64,000 nucleotides of DNA from JBJMLO01 sp045805265 (GTDB lineage: Bacteria; Actinomycetota; UBA4738; JACQTL01), in assembly GCA_045805265.1 (NCBI GenBank), contig JBJMLO010000018.1, positions 65,109 through 129,108 of the forward strand, in the 5' to 3' direction. Of this stretch, positions 50,599 through 58,948 are shown piece after piece. The notes beneath the pieces were generated by a model. That model searched no databases. It saw nothing but the letters and a program-made list of their open reading frames with translations, and was not told where the DNA came from. The position numbers and the translations under genes are program-made. Numbering within the stretch: position 1 is the first letter of the stretch; each line of letters starts with the position of its first letter.

Positions 50599-50635
50599 GC
50601 CGCGAGGGGCGCGAGCGACGTACAACGAGGCCGAC

Positions 50636-51034
50636 ATGCGGGTACGGGCGATGCTCCTCGTGGCGACGCTGTTGACCCTCTCGGGGTGTCGGGCCTCGCA
50701 TCGCGCGTGGACCGACCTGGCAGGGCACACTCAACCGGCCCGAACCATCTCGGAGTTCCGTGGGCCCGGTCACTGTGGCCTCGAGAGCACCTGGTTCCTG
50801 GGCTTCTACGACCACTCCTACGTCGAGAGTGACAGCAGCATCAAGAACCCGGGCACGCCTCCGTTCCTCGCCAACACGCCTCTGCCGACCGATGCGATCG
50901 ATACCGGGTTTCGTCGAGGCGATGAAGCGTTGTGGGTAGGTCCGCAGGTCTTCAGAGGCACGTACGCGGCCGTCTATGTGAAGTTTCCCGACCACGTAGA
51001 GCGGTGGCCGCGGGCTGACTTCGGCTGCGCCTGA
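50636..51034 (+). CDS. Small lipoprotein of unknown function
   Basis: 132 aa. MRVRAMLLVATLLTLSGC is a lipoprotein signal with Cys18 as anchor. The rest has three more Cys (Cys47 region HCGLES, and the C-terminal Cys131) and aromatic-rich segments (STWFLGFYDHSY, WVGPQVFRGTYAAVYVKF), suggesting a compact beta fold with a possible disulphide. No family is recognised. It begins 37 bases after DUF3052 and converges with the Rho-N-domain gene. Confidence 0.6.
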   Translation: MRVRAMLLVATLLTLSGCRASHRAWTDLAGHTQPARTISEFRGPGHCGLESTWFLGFYDHSYVESDSSIKNPGTPPFLANTPLPTDAIDTGFRRGDEALWVGPQVFRGTYAAVYVKFPDHVERWPRADFGCA

Positions 51035-51043
51035 GCGCGGACT

Positions 51044-51382
51044 TCAGCTCTTCTTCCGGTCGACCGCCCGCTGGAGCTGCTGCTTGTTCATCTTCGAGCG
51101 GCCCCCGATGCCCATCTGCCGGGCCTCGTTGTAGAGCTGCTCCCGGGTCCGGCCCTTGGGGCCGCTGGCGCCGGAACGCTGGCCGCCGCGGCGGGACGAC
51201 GGCGTGTCCCGGACCGAGGACCGCGACGCAGTCTTCGACTGACCCCGCTGGGCACGCTCCTTGTTCACCGTTCGGGCCGCGATCTCCTTGGCACGCTTCG
51301 TCGACGCGCCTCGCGACTTTGTGGACTCCTTGATGTGCTCGTACTTTCGCTCCTGCTTGCCGGTCCACTCGCTCCTCGGCAT
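51044..51382 (-). CDS. Small basic protein with Rho N-terminal-like domain
   Basis: 112 aa. Residues about 1-45 (MPRSEWTGKQERKYEHIKES, ASTKRAKEIAARTVNKERA) resemble small proteins often labelled plasmid stabilisation or ChaB-like; residues about 75-110 (SGPKGRTREQLYNEARQMGIGGRSKMNKQQLQRAV) are a Rho_N/SAP-like helix-extension-helix that binds nucleic acid. A Ser/Arg-rich linker joins them. Function is unknown, perhaps stress-related. ATG 51382 follows GGAGGTGA. Confidence 0.65.
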   Translation of the reverse strand: MPRSEWTGKQERKYEHIKESTKSRGASTKRAKEIAARTVNKERAQRGQSKTASRSSVRDTPSSRRGGQRSGASGPKGRTREQLYNEARQMGIGGRSKMNKQQLQRAVDRKKS

Positions 51383-51545
51383 CGAGCGTTCACCTCCGAT
51401 CTGGTTGCGTGGCTCTCGTGAACCTTCCCGGGGACCGAGGCGAAGAATCGCCCGGCTGACGGCTTCCAACGGGCGCGTGTCCGATGCACGCGACCCAGAG
51501 CGCCAGGGCCGGCGCTCCCTGCCGGCGTGATCTCCGGCGCCTGGA

Positions 51546-52709
51546 TCAGCCGCCGAGCGCCTTCAGGATGTTCCGCGCGATCACCACGCGCTGGATCTGG
51601 TTCGTGCCCTCGTAGATCTGGGTGATCTTCGCGTCGCGCATGAACCGCTCGACGGGGTACTCGCGCATGTACCCGTAGCCGCCGAGGATCTGCACGGCGT
51701 CGGTGGTGACCTTCATCGCTGCGTCGCTCGCGTAGCACTTGGCGATCGAGGCGAACAGGGTCATCCGGGGGTCGTGCACGTCGACCAGTGACGCGGCCTT
51801 GTAGACCAGCAGCCGCGCGGCCTCGATTTCCATCGCCATATCGGCCAGCATGAACTGCAGCCCCTGGAACGAGCTGATCTTCTTGCCGAACTGCTCGCGC
51901 TCGGTCATGTACCGCGCCGCGAAGTCGAACGCGCCTTGAGCGATGCCGAGCGCCTGGGCCCCGATCGTCGGCCGCGAGTAGTCGAGGGTCTTCATCGCGA
52001 TCTTGAACCCCTCGCCGTCGGCGCCGATCCGCCGGTCGGCCGGGATCTCGGTCTCCTCCAGGTAGACCTCGCGCGTCGGGGACCCGTGGATCCCCATCTT
52101 CTGCTCCTCCTTGCCGAAGGAGACCCCCGGGTCGTCGCGGTACACCAGGAAGCAGGAGATGCCGTCGCCCCGCAGCGCCGGGTCCTTCGTGGCGAACACG
52201 GTGTAGGCGTCGGAGACGCCCGCCCCGGTGATGAACCGCTTCGTCCCGTCCAGCCGGAACCCGTCGGCGGACTCGACGTACCGCGTCTTCATGGCGACGG
52301 CGTCGCTGCCGCTGCTGGGCTCGGTGAGGCAGTACGACATGAGGTGACGGCCCTCGGCGATGCCGCCGAACAGCTCCTTCTTCTGCTCGTCGGACCCGGC
52401 CAGCATCACCGGGATCGCTCCGAGTCGGGCCACCAGCGGGGTCAGGGTGACACCGGCCGATACCCGCGAGAGCTCCTCCGTCATCACGGCGAAGGTCAGC
52501 GAGCCGCCGCCCCCGCCGCCGAACTCCTCCGGGTACCCGACCCCCATCAGGCCGTGCTCGACCAGCACCTCCCACAGGTCCTTGGGCCACTCGTCGGTCT
52601 CGTCGACCTCGGCGGCTCGAGGCGCGATCCGCTCCTCGGCGATCTTCCGGACGAGCTTGCGGAACTCCTCGATCTCCTCGGGCAGGTCGAATCGCCCGTC
52701 GTCGGTCAT
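51546..52709 (-). CDS. Acyl-CoA dehydrogenase
   Basis: 387 aa, full family length. Visible motifs: YCLTEPSSGSDAVAMKTRY (FAD/substrate region), HGSPTREVYLEETEIPADR, QFGKKISSFQGLQFMLADMAMEIEAAR (241-267), and QILGGYGYMREYPVERFMRDAKITQIYEGTNQIQR, 331-365, with the catalytic Glu in YEGTN. It oxidises an acyl-CoA to the enoyl-CoA with FAD and ETF. It follows a thiolase by 55 bases, suggesting a beta-oxidation-type pair. Chain-length preference is unknown. Confidence 0.93.
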   Translation of the reverse strand: MTDDGRFDLPEEIEEFRKLVRKIAEERIAPRAAEVDETDEWPKDLWEVLVEHGLMGVGYPEEFGGGGGGSLTFAVMTEELSRVSAGVTLTPLVARLGAIPVMLAGSDEQKKELFGGIAEGRHLMSYCLTEPSSGSDAVAMKTRYVESADGFRLDGTKRFITGAGVSDAYTVFATKDPALRGDGISCFLVYRDDPGVSFGKEEQKMGIHGSPTREVYLEETEIPADRRIGADGEGFKIAMKTLDYSRPTIGAQALGIAQGAFDFAARYMTEREQFGKKISSFQGLQFMLADMAMEIEAARLLVYKAASLVDVHDPRMTLFASIAKCYASDAAMKVTTDAVQILGGYGYMREYPVERFMRDAKITQIYEGTNQIQRVVIARNILKALGG

Positions 52710-52764
52710 GTCACTCCTCGCGCGGAACTCCCTGTGAGTGTAGGAGACAGCCGTCGAGGGCGGA

Positions 52765-53952
52765 TCAGCGCGGCTTGCGGATGATCAGGGCGTCGCCCTG
52801 GCCGCCGCCGCCACACAGCGACGCGCCGCCGAGCTCGACGCCGCGGCGGCGCATCTCGAGCGCCAGCGACAGGACCAGGCGGGCGCCGCTGGCGCCGATG
52901 GGGTGCCCCAGCGCTACCGCGCCGCCGTTCACGTTCACGTCGGCCTCGTCGGCGCCGAGCATCCTGGTCGCGTTGAGCGCGACCGACGCGAAGGCCTCGT
53001 TGATCTCGATCAGGCCCAGGTCGTGGACGTCCTTGCCGGCCTTCTTCAGCGCGTTCTGCATGGCGATGGCCGGCACGGTGTGCAGCCACGCGAACCGCTC
53101 CGCGGACATGCCGTGCGCGACAATCTCGGCGAGCGGTTCCAGGCCGAGCTCCTCGGCCCTGGCGGCGCCCATCACCACCACGGCGGCCGCCCCGTCGGAG
53201 ATCTGCGAGGCGTTGCCGGGGGTGATGGTCCCGTCCTTGGTGAACGCGGGCTTCAGGCGGGCCAGCGACTCCGCGGTGGTGTCGGGGCGGATGCCCTCGT
53301 CGCGGTCGACCACGACGGGGTCGCCCTTGCGCTGGGGGACCTCGACGGGGACGACCTCATCGGCGAACCGCCCGGATTCCCACGCCTCCGCCGCCCGCTG
53401 GTGGGACCGCGCGGACCAGGCGTCCTGGTCCTCACGCGAGAGCTGCAGCTCGGCATTCACCTCGTCGGAGGAATCGCCCATGTGCTTGTCGGTGAACGTC
53501 GACCACAGGCCGTCGCGGACCATCGTGTCGACCAGCTCGGTGTTGCCCATGCGCGCCCCGAACCGAGCCGAGGGCACCACGTACGGCGCGTTCGTCATCG
53601 ACTCCATGCCGCCGGCCACGGCCACCTCGATCTCGCCGGCCCGGATCAGCTGGTCGGCCAGCGCGATCGCGTTCAGGCCCGACAGGCACACCTTGTTGAT
53701 CGTGATCGCCGGGACCTCCTTGGGGATCCCCGCCGCGATCGCGGCCTGCCGCGCGGTGATCTGGCCGGCCCCGGCCTGCAGCACCTGGCCCATGATCACG
53801 TAGTCGACGGAATCGGCCGGCACGCCGGCCCGGGCCACGGCCTCTCGGATGGCCACGGCGCCCAGGTCCACGGCCTGGAGGCTCTTGAACCCGCCGGCGA
53901 ACTTCCCGATGGGCGTGCGGGCCCCGGCGACGATGACGGAACGATCACTCAT
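52765..53952 (-). CDS. Acetyl-CoA C-acetyltransferase (thiolase)
   Basis: 395 aa. The acyl-accepting Cys is in INKVCLSGLNAIALADQL (about residue 88), the GHPIGASGAR His near 350, and the second catalytic Cys in ASLCGGGGQGDALI (about 382). It condenses two acetyl-CoA to acetoacetyl-CoA or cleaves 3-ketoacyl-CoA. Together with the acyl-CoA dehydrogenase downstream and the crotonyl-CoA carboxylase/reductase 7 kb away, it could feed the ethylmalonyl-CoA route or polyhydroxyalkanoate turnover. Confidence 0.94.
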   Translation of the reverse strand: MSDRSVIVAGARTPIGKFAGGFKSLQAVDLGAVAIREAVARAGVPADSVDYVIMGQVLQAGAGQITARQAAIAAGIPKEVPAITINKVCLSGLNAIALADQLIRAGEIEVAVAGGMESMTNAPYVVPSARFGARMGNTELVDTMVRDGLWSTFTDKHMGDSSDEVNAELQLSREDQDAWSARSHQRAAEAWESGRFADEVVPVEVPQRKGDPVVVDRDEGIRPDTTAESLARLKPAFTKDGTITPGNASQISDGAAAVVVMGAARAEELGLEPLAEIVAHGMSAERFAWLHTVPAIAMQNALKKAGKDVHDLGLIEINEAFASVALNATRMLGADEADVNVNGGAVALGHPIGASGARLVLSLALEMRRRGVELGGASLCGGGGQGDALIIRKPR

Positions 53953-54027
53953 GGCGGCTGCTCCTGCGGATCGGGTCGGTCCCAGTCTACGGCGGGCCCG
54001 GCCGTCGCCGTGCCCACACGAGAGGCG

Positions 54028-55860
54028 TCAGTTCGCCGCGGCGGGGCGGGCCGACAGGGCGCGCTCGATGACCTCGGTGATGGCCTCGCCGATCAGCTCG
54101 TCGCGCCCGACCAGCGCGTCGCGCAGGGCGATGACCACGTCGGCGTTGTCCTCGAGGAGCGCGACCACGCGGTCCTTCTGGCGCTGGAGGATGTCCTCCA
54201 CCCGGGCCTTGCCGTCCCGGTCCCCCAGCACCCTCCCGACCAGGTCGGTTCCGGTGATCGGGCCCTGGCGCATGGCCTCGAACGAGATGAGGCTGCCCGC
54301 CATGCCGAGGGAGCCGACCATGGTCGCGGCGACGGCCGTGGCGGTGGCCAGGTCGGCCCCCGGCCCCGTCCCGCTCTCCCCCAGGAACAGCTCCTCCGCC
54401 GCCAGCCCGCCGAGCGCGATCGCCACCGAGGCCTCCAGCTCCGAGCGCGAGCGCGTGTACCGCTCCTCGAGGTCCCCGTGGGCCAGCAGCCCGAGGGACC
54501 CGCTGCGCTTGATGATCGACAGGACCTCGAGGCGACGGTCCCGGCCGAGGAAGTGCGCGACCGTCGCGTGGCCGGCCTCGTGGGTGGCCACCGCGACCCG
54601 CTCGGCCTCCGTGTAGGTGACGGGCTGGCGGAGCCCGACCTCCTCGGTGATCCGGGCCTCGTACACGTCGTCGAGGTTCATCTGCCGCCGCCCGTCGCGG
54701 AGCCCCACCAGGAGCGCCTCGTCGAAGAGGTGCTCGATGGCAACCGGCGTGTACCCCAGCGTGTCGTGGGCCACTTGCTCGCGCACGGCCTCGTCGTCGA
54801 GCTGCGCGTGGTGTGCCTTCCGGTCGAGGAAGAAGTCGATCAGGTCGCGGCGCCCCTGCTTCGTCGGCAGGTCGAAGTACAGGCGGCGGTCGAACCGTCC
54901 GGGCCGGAGCAGCGCCGGGTCCAGGTCGTCCGCCCGGTTGGTCGCGGCGACGACCATGATGTTCGCGTACGGCGCCCGCCGGGTGGTGATGCGCCGGCCC
55001 TGCGGCAGGTATCCGTTGATGCGCTCGATGACGGCGTTCCACGTCTTCCGGAGACGCGGCGGCTGGTCGAACGACTGCATCTCGATCAGCAGCTCGTTCA
55101 CCGTGCCGCCCTCGCCCTGGCTAATCGAGTTGGACACCGCCAGCCCCCGGCCCGCGGGCGCCGGCACCGCGGCGAGCCCTCCCCGGGACATGCCGATCGC
55201 GTCGAGCTCCTCGATGAACCCGACCGCTCCGCCCTCCCGACGGGCGGCCTTGCGCAGCGCGCGGAAGAACGCGCGGATCTTCGCTGCCGTCATGCCCTGG
55301 AACGCGGACCGGAACGCCGGCGAGGACACGAACAGGAACGGGACGCCGGCCTGCTTGGCCATGGCCTTCGCCATGAACGTCTTCCCCGTCCCCGGCGGGC
55401 CCTCGAACAGGATGCCCCGGCGGGGGTTCCCCCCCAGCTCGTCGCGGAAGGTCGCGTACCCCAGGAAGACGTCGAGGGTGCGCTCCACCTCGCGGACCTG
55501 GGGGTCGAGGCCGCGAAGATCCGACAGTCCGACCTCGATGTCCTCGGGGCGGACCATGATGTGGGGCGAGCGCGACAGGGCGACGAACGGAATGACCATC
55601 ACGCCGCCGAGCACCACCACCAGCAACAGCGCCGGCAGGTACGGGAGCATCCCCTGGGGGAACGACGGCGAGACCGGTCGGCCGATGGCGTCCCGGTACC
55701 ACAGGTACCCGTCGACGAGGCAGAAGCCGACGGCCAGGCGCAGGACGCGACGGCGCCACGTGCGTGCGCGGGCCCGCGCGACGTCGGCTTTGCCCAGCCG
55801 CTGGAGGGCGGAGCTCTCCACCGCGGCGGCCGGGGTGCTGTGGTCGGAAGTCGTAGCCAT
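54028..55860 (-). CDS. FtsH-like AAA+ zinc metalloprotease, divergent
   Basis: 610 codons. Two membrane segments lie at about 36-55 and 72-95 with a short outside loop, far smaller than in FtsH. The AAA+ core has Walker A GPPGTGKT (154-161); Walker B reads AVGFIEELD, Glu where Asp is usual. The second region of homology is VVAATNRADDLDPALLRPGRFDRR. An extra stretch of about 40 residues (262-300) sits between Walker B and this. The protease has HEAGH (427-431) and the third zinc ligand in GADLATAT. Hence it should degrade membrane or soluble proteins, but differs from housekeeping FtsH. ATG 55860 is taken. Confidence 0.87.
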   Translation of the reverse strand: MATTSDHSTPAAAVESSALQRLGKADVARARARTWRRRVLRLAVGFCLVDGYLWYRDAIGRPVSPSFPQGMLPYLPALLLVVVLGGVMVIPFVALSRSPHIMVRPEDIEVGLSDLRGLDPQVREVERTLDVFLGYATFRDELGGNPRRGILFEGPPGTGKTFMAKAMAKQAGVPFLFVSSPAFRSAFQGMTAAKIRAFFRALRKAARREGGAVGFIEELDAIGMSRGGLAAVPAPAGRGLAVSNSISQGEGGTVNELLIEMQSFDQPPRLRKTWNAVIERINGYLPQGRRITTRRAPYANIMVVAATNRADDLDPALLRPGRFDRRLYFDLPTKQGRRDLIDFFLDRKAHHAQLDDEAVREQVAHDTLGYTPVAIEHLFDEALLVGLRDGRRQMNLDDVYEARITEEVGLRQPVTYTEAERVAVATHEAGHATVAHFLGRDRRLEVLSIIKRSGSLGLLAHGDLEERYTRSRSELEASVAIALGGLAAEELFLGESGTGPGADLATATAVAATMVGSLGMAGSLISFEAMRQGPITGTDLVGRVLGDRDGKARVEDILQRQKDRVVALLEDNADVVIALRDALVGRDELIGEAITEVIERALSARPAAAN

Positions 55861-55867
55861 CGATGGT

Positions 55868-55885
55868 CCGGACAGGAGTGTCCGG
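55868..55885. promoter_or_regulatory. Inverted repeat at the FtsH-like gene start
   Basis: CCGGACA (55868-55874), four bases, TGTCCGG (55879-55885). It is only eight bases upstream of the ATG, where a ribosome site is expected, so it may be an mRNA hairpin that masks or presents the start, or an operator. Confidence 0.35.
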
Positions 55886-56033
55886 TCAGCAGCCAAGATA
55901 ACCGGAATCCGCATCTGCCAAACCCAACGATCCGGGCGTCGGCCCCGCCGGCACGCACCGGCTATCGTGCACGCGGGCGGCCGGGGGAGGCGGGGTCGCT
56001 CGATGCTCCCTTCGCCTCTTCGGAAGACGCGCC

Positions 56034-56420
56034 ATGGCCAGGAAGAAGCTCGAGCCCGTGGACGACGCCACCGCGAGGGCGATCGGCGGGCTGCTCCGCG
56101 ACCTCCGCCGGGCGGCCGGGTACCGGGCCGCGCGCGACGCCGCGTCCCGGCCGGGATGCCCGGCGGCTCAGCAGACGATCTACGCCTATGAGCGCGGCGG
56201 GCTGGTCCCGTCCCTCAAGCAGTTCATGGAACTGGTGGAGTTCTACGTGTTCCAGGCACGGGAGGACCTCCCCGTGGCCGAGCGGCGGGCGCTCCGGCAC
56301 CAGGCCGTGGCCGCGATGGTCCGGGCTCTCGCGCTCCCCGCGTACCACGTGACGGGCGCGCTCGACCTCATCGCGCGGCTGCAGCCCGAGACGCCCGACC
56401 GCGCGGGACGGACGACGTGA
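56034..56420 (+). CDS. Xre-like helix-turn-helix regulator
   Basis: 128 aa. Residues about 15-75 are a degenerate Xre HTH (IGGLLRDLRRAAGYRAARDAA, QQTIYAYERGGLVPSLKQFMELVEFY). The C-terminal half is helical, with an Ala/Leu-rich stretch. It may regulate the operon it leads (epimerase, DUF1028, amidohydrolase, HAD), or the divergent FtsH-like protease 173 bases away. ATG 56034 is the first start with the whole fold. Confidence 0.7.
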   Translation: MARKKLEPVDDATARAIGGLLRDLRRAAGYRAARDAASRPGCPAAQQTIYAYERGGLVPSLKQFMELVEFYVFQAREDLPVAERRALRHQAVAAMVRALALPAYHVTGALDLIARLQPETPDRAGRTT

Positions 56421-56432
56421 AGGACGTCATCG

Positions 56433-56876
56433 ATGGCTGATCCTCTCGGCATCGGCGCCACCGACATCGACCACGTGGGCATCGCGGTTCGGGACCTCGA
56501 GGCTGCCGTGGAGCACTACCGGATGGTCCTCGGCGCGGAGCCCGTCCACCGGGTGGTCATGGAGTCCGACGGCGTCCAGGAGGCCCTGTTCGCGGTGGGC
56601 GGCTCGTTCGTGCAGCTGCTGGCGCCGACCGGCCCGGACACGCCGGTGGGGCGGTTCCTGGAACGGAAGGGCGAGGGCGTGCATCACGTGGGGTACCGGG
56701 TCCCGGACGTCGCCGCGGCCCTCGAGCACCTCCGCGTGCACGGGGTCCGGCTGGCCGACCAGCACCCCCGGCCCGGCTCGCGGGGGACCACGGTGGCGTT
56801 CGCCCACCCGAAGGGCTTCGCGGGAGTGCTCGTCGAGCTGGTGGAGGAAGGAACGGGAGGAGGAGCACGGGAATGA
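56433..56876 (+). CDS. mce: Methylmalonyl-CoA epimerase
   Basis: 147 aa, vicinal-oxygen-chelate fold with two modules. DIDHVGIAVRDLEAAVEHYR carries the first metal His, QEALFAVGGSFVQLLAP the Gln/Glu side, and GVHHVGYRVPDVAAALEHLR the second His; GVLVELVEE gives the last Glu. It interconverts (R)- and (S)-methylmalonyl-CoA. No mutase is in the window. It begins 12 bases after the Xre gene and its last bases overlap the DUF1028 start (ATGA). Confidence 0.88.
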   Translation: MADPLGIGATDIDHVGIAVRDLEAAVEHYRMVLGAEPVHRVVMESDGVQEALFAVGGSFVQLLAPTGPDTPVGRFLERKGEGVHHVGYRVPDVAAALEHLRVHGVRLADQHPRPGSRGTTVAFAHPKGFAGVLVELVEEGTGGGARE

Positions 56877-57778
56877 CGTATTCGATCGTCGCGCGGGATC
56901 CGGAGAGCGGCGAGCTCGGGGTGGCCACGCAGACACGCTTCTTCGCCGTCGGCTCGCTGGTCCCCTGGGCCGAAGCCGGTGTGGGAGCGGTCGCCACCCA
57001 GTCGTTCGTCGAGGCCTCCTACGGCCCGAAGGGCCTGGGGCTCATGCGATCCGGCGCGCCGGCCGCCGAGGCCCTCGCGGCGCTCCGAGCCGACGACGAC
57101 GGGGAGGCCAAGCGGCAGGTGGCGATGGTGGACGCCCGCGGCACGGTCGCCGTCTTCACCGGGGACGGGTGCGTGGCGGAGGCCGGGAGCGCGGAGGGCG
57201 ACGGCGTCTCCGCGCAGGCGAACATGATGGAACGACCCTCTGTGTGGGGCGCGATGATGGACGCGTACGCCGCGGCCCGGGGAGACCTGGCCGACCGGCT
57301 GATGGCCGCGCTCCGCGCGGCCGAGGGCGAGGGTGGCGACGTGCGGGGGCGGCAGTCGGCCGCGCTCGTGGTGGTCCCGGCGGAGGGCGACCCGTGGGCC
57401 CGGCGGTTCGAGCTCCGGGTCGACGACCACCGCGATCCCGTGGCGGAGCTGGACCGGCTGCTGACGCTGGCGCGGGCCTTCGAGCACGCGGGCAAGGGCC
57501 TGGAGCTGGCGGAGCGGTTGTCCTTCCCGGAGGCGCTCGAGGAGTTGGACCGCGCGGCGAAGCTCGCGCCGGGCGACGACGAGATCGCGTTCTGGCGCGC
57601 ATGCCTGCTCGCGCCCAACGGGCAGCCCGTGGAGGCCCGGCAGGAGCTCGACCGCGTCCGGGCCATCGAGCCCCGGTGGGGGCGCTACCTGTGGCGGAGC
57701 GCCGCGGCCGGCCTCGGCCCGAACGACCCCGAGTTCCTGCAGGCCCTCGCCCCGCTCGGGCCGGGAGAGACGCCATGA
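56873..57778 (+). CDS. DUF1028 family protein (Ntn-hydrolase-like) with C-terminal helical repeats
   Basis: 301 aa. Residues 1-215 match DUF1028: MTYSIVARDPESGELGVATQ, FAVGSLVPWAEAGVGAVATQSF, DGVSAQANMMERPSVWGAM, GGDVRGRQSAALVVV. The family has an Ntn-hydrolase-type fold, but its substrate is unknown. The last 80 residues look like a TPR-type helical pair (ALEELDRAAKLAPGDDEIAFWRACLLAPNG). ATG 56873 overlaps the epimerase stop; the end overlaps the M20 start. Co-translation with an amidohydrolase suggests a shared amide or peptide substrate. Confidence 0.82.
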   Translation: MTYSIVARDPESGELGVATQTRFFAVGSLVPWAEAGVGAVATQSFVEASYGPKGLGLMRSGAPAAEALAALRADDDGEAKRQVAMVDARGTVAVFTGDGCVAEAGSAEGDGVSAQANMMERPSVWGAMMDAYAAARGDLADRLMAALRAAEGEGGDVRGRQSAALVVVPAEGDPWARRFELRVDDHRDPVAELDRLLTLARAFEHAGKGLELAERLSFPEALEELDRAAKLAPGDDEIAFWRACLLAPNGQPVEARQELDRVRAIEPRWGRYLWRSAAAGLGPNDPEFLQALAPLGPGETP

Positions 57779-58944
57779 CCGCCTCGACGCCGAAGGACGC
57801 GGCCCGAGACCGGATCGAGGGGGCCCGCGACGAGCTCGTCGATCTCTCCCACCGGATCCACGGGGCGCCGGAGATCGGCCACCAGGAGGAGCGCGCCGCG
57901 GCGTGGCTATGCGAGGCGCTCGAGGCCGGCGGCCTGGAGGTGGAGCGGGGGATCGCCGGCCTGCCGACTGCGTTCGCCGCCCGCGCCGGCGGCGGCCCGC
58001 TGCACGTCGCCGTGTGCGCCGAGTACGACGCACTCCCCGAGATCGGCCACGCGTGCGGCCACAACGTGATCGCGGCCGCCGCGGTGGGAGCCGGGCTGGC
58101 CCTGGCCCGGGTCGCCGACGAGGCCGGGCTCACCGTCACCGTCCTCGGGACCCCGGCCGAGGAGGGCGGCGGCGGCAAGATCGTCATGCTCGAGAACGGT
58201 GCCTTCGACGGCGTCCACGCGGCGTTGATGGTCCACCCCGCTCCGTTCGAGGTCCTGGAGTTCCCGATCATCGCCGCCACCTCGTTCGACGTCCGGTACA
58301 CGGGGCGCGCCGCACACTCCTCCGCCTTTCCCGAGCTCGGGATCAACGCGGCCGACGCCCTGGTCGTCGCCCAGACCGCGATCGGGCTGCTCCGCCAGCA
58401 CATCCGGGAGACGGACCGAGTCCACGGCTTCGTGACCAAGGGGGGCGACGCGGTGAACGTCGTTCCCGCCGACACTACGGGGCAGTGGATGGCCCGGTCG
58501 ACGACGCTCCGCGAGCTGGAGGACCTCGTCCCGAAGGTGCTGCGGTGCTTCGAGGCCGGCGCGCTCGCCACCGGGGCGACGCTCGAGGTCACGCGGTACC
58601 CGCCGTACGCGGAGATGCACAACGACGCGGAGCTGCTCGAGGCGTACCGGGTCAACGCGGAGGAGCTCGGCCGGCAATTCCCGGACCTCGGCGAGGTGGT
58701 CCGGCGGGCCACCGCCTCCACCGACATGGGGAACGTGTCCCTGCGCCTCCCATCGATCCATCCGATGCTCGGGATCGACGGAGCGGGAGCGGTGAACCAC
58801 CAGCCCGAGTTCGCGGCGGCGTGCGTGACGGAGTCGGCGGACCGCGCCGTCATCGACGGCGCCGTGGCGATGGCCTGGACGGCGATCGACGCCGCGGCCG
58901 AGGGCCCGCTCCGCGACCGGCTGCTGGGCTCGCTGTCCGGCTGA
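57775..58944 (+). CDS. M20-family amidohydrolase (AbgB/peptidase-like)
   Basis: 389 aa. DLSHRIHGAPEIGHQEERAAAWL, then EYDALPEIGHACGHNVIAAAAVG with the metal His and Asp/Cys ligands, GTPAEEGGGGKIVML with the catalytic Glu pair, and the dimerisation domain TSFDVRYTGRAAHSSAFPELGINAADALV (177-205). It belongs with p-aminobenzoyl-glutamate hydrolase and N-acyl amino acid amidohydrolases. Its ATG overlaps the DUF1028 stop (ATGA). It probably releases an amino acid from an N-acyl or short peptide in the cytoplasm. Confidence 0.9.
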   Translation: MTASTPKDAARDRIEGARDELVDLSHRIHGAPEIGHQEERAAAWLCEALEAGGLEVERGIAGLPTAFAARAGGGPLHVAVCAEYDALPEIGHACGHNVIAAAAVGAGLALARVADEAGLTVTVLGTPAEEGGGGKIVMLENGAFDGVHAALMVHPAPFEVLEFPIIAATSFDVRYTGRAAHSSAFPELGINAADALVVAQTAIGLLRQHIRETDRVHGFVTKGGDAVNVVPADTTGQWMARSTTLRELEDLVPKVLRCFEAGALATGATLEVTRYPPYAEMHNDAELLEAYRVNAEELGRQFPDLGEVVRRATASTDMGNVSLRLPSIHPMLGIDGAGAVNHQPEFAAACVTESADRAVIDGAVAMAWTAIDAAAEGPLRDRLLGSLSG

Positions 58945-58948
58945 GCGG

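Noticed and set aside
52903..56352. Plus-strand open frame of 1149 codons
   Set aside because: Antisense to the thiolase and FtsH-like protease, whose motifs are intact on the other strand.
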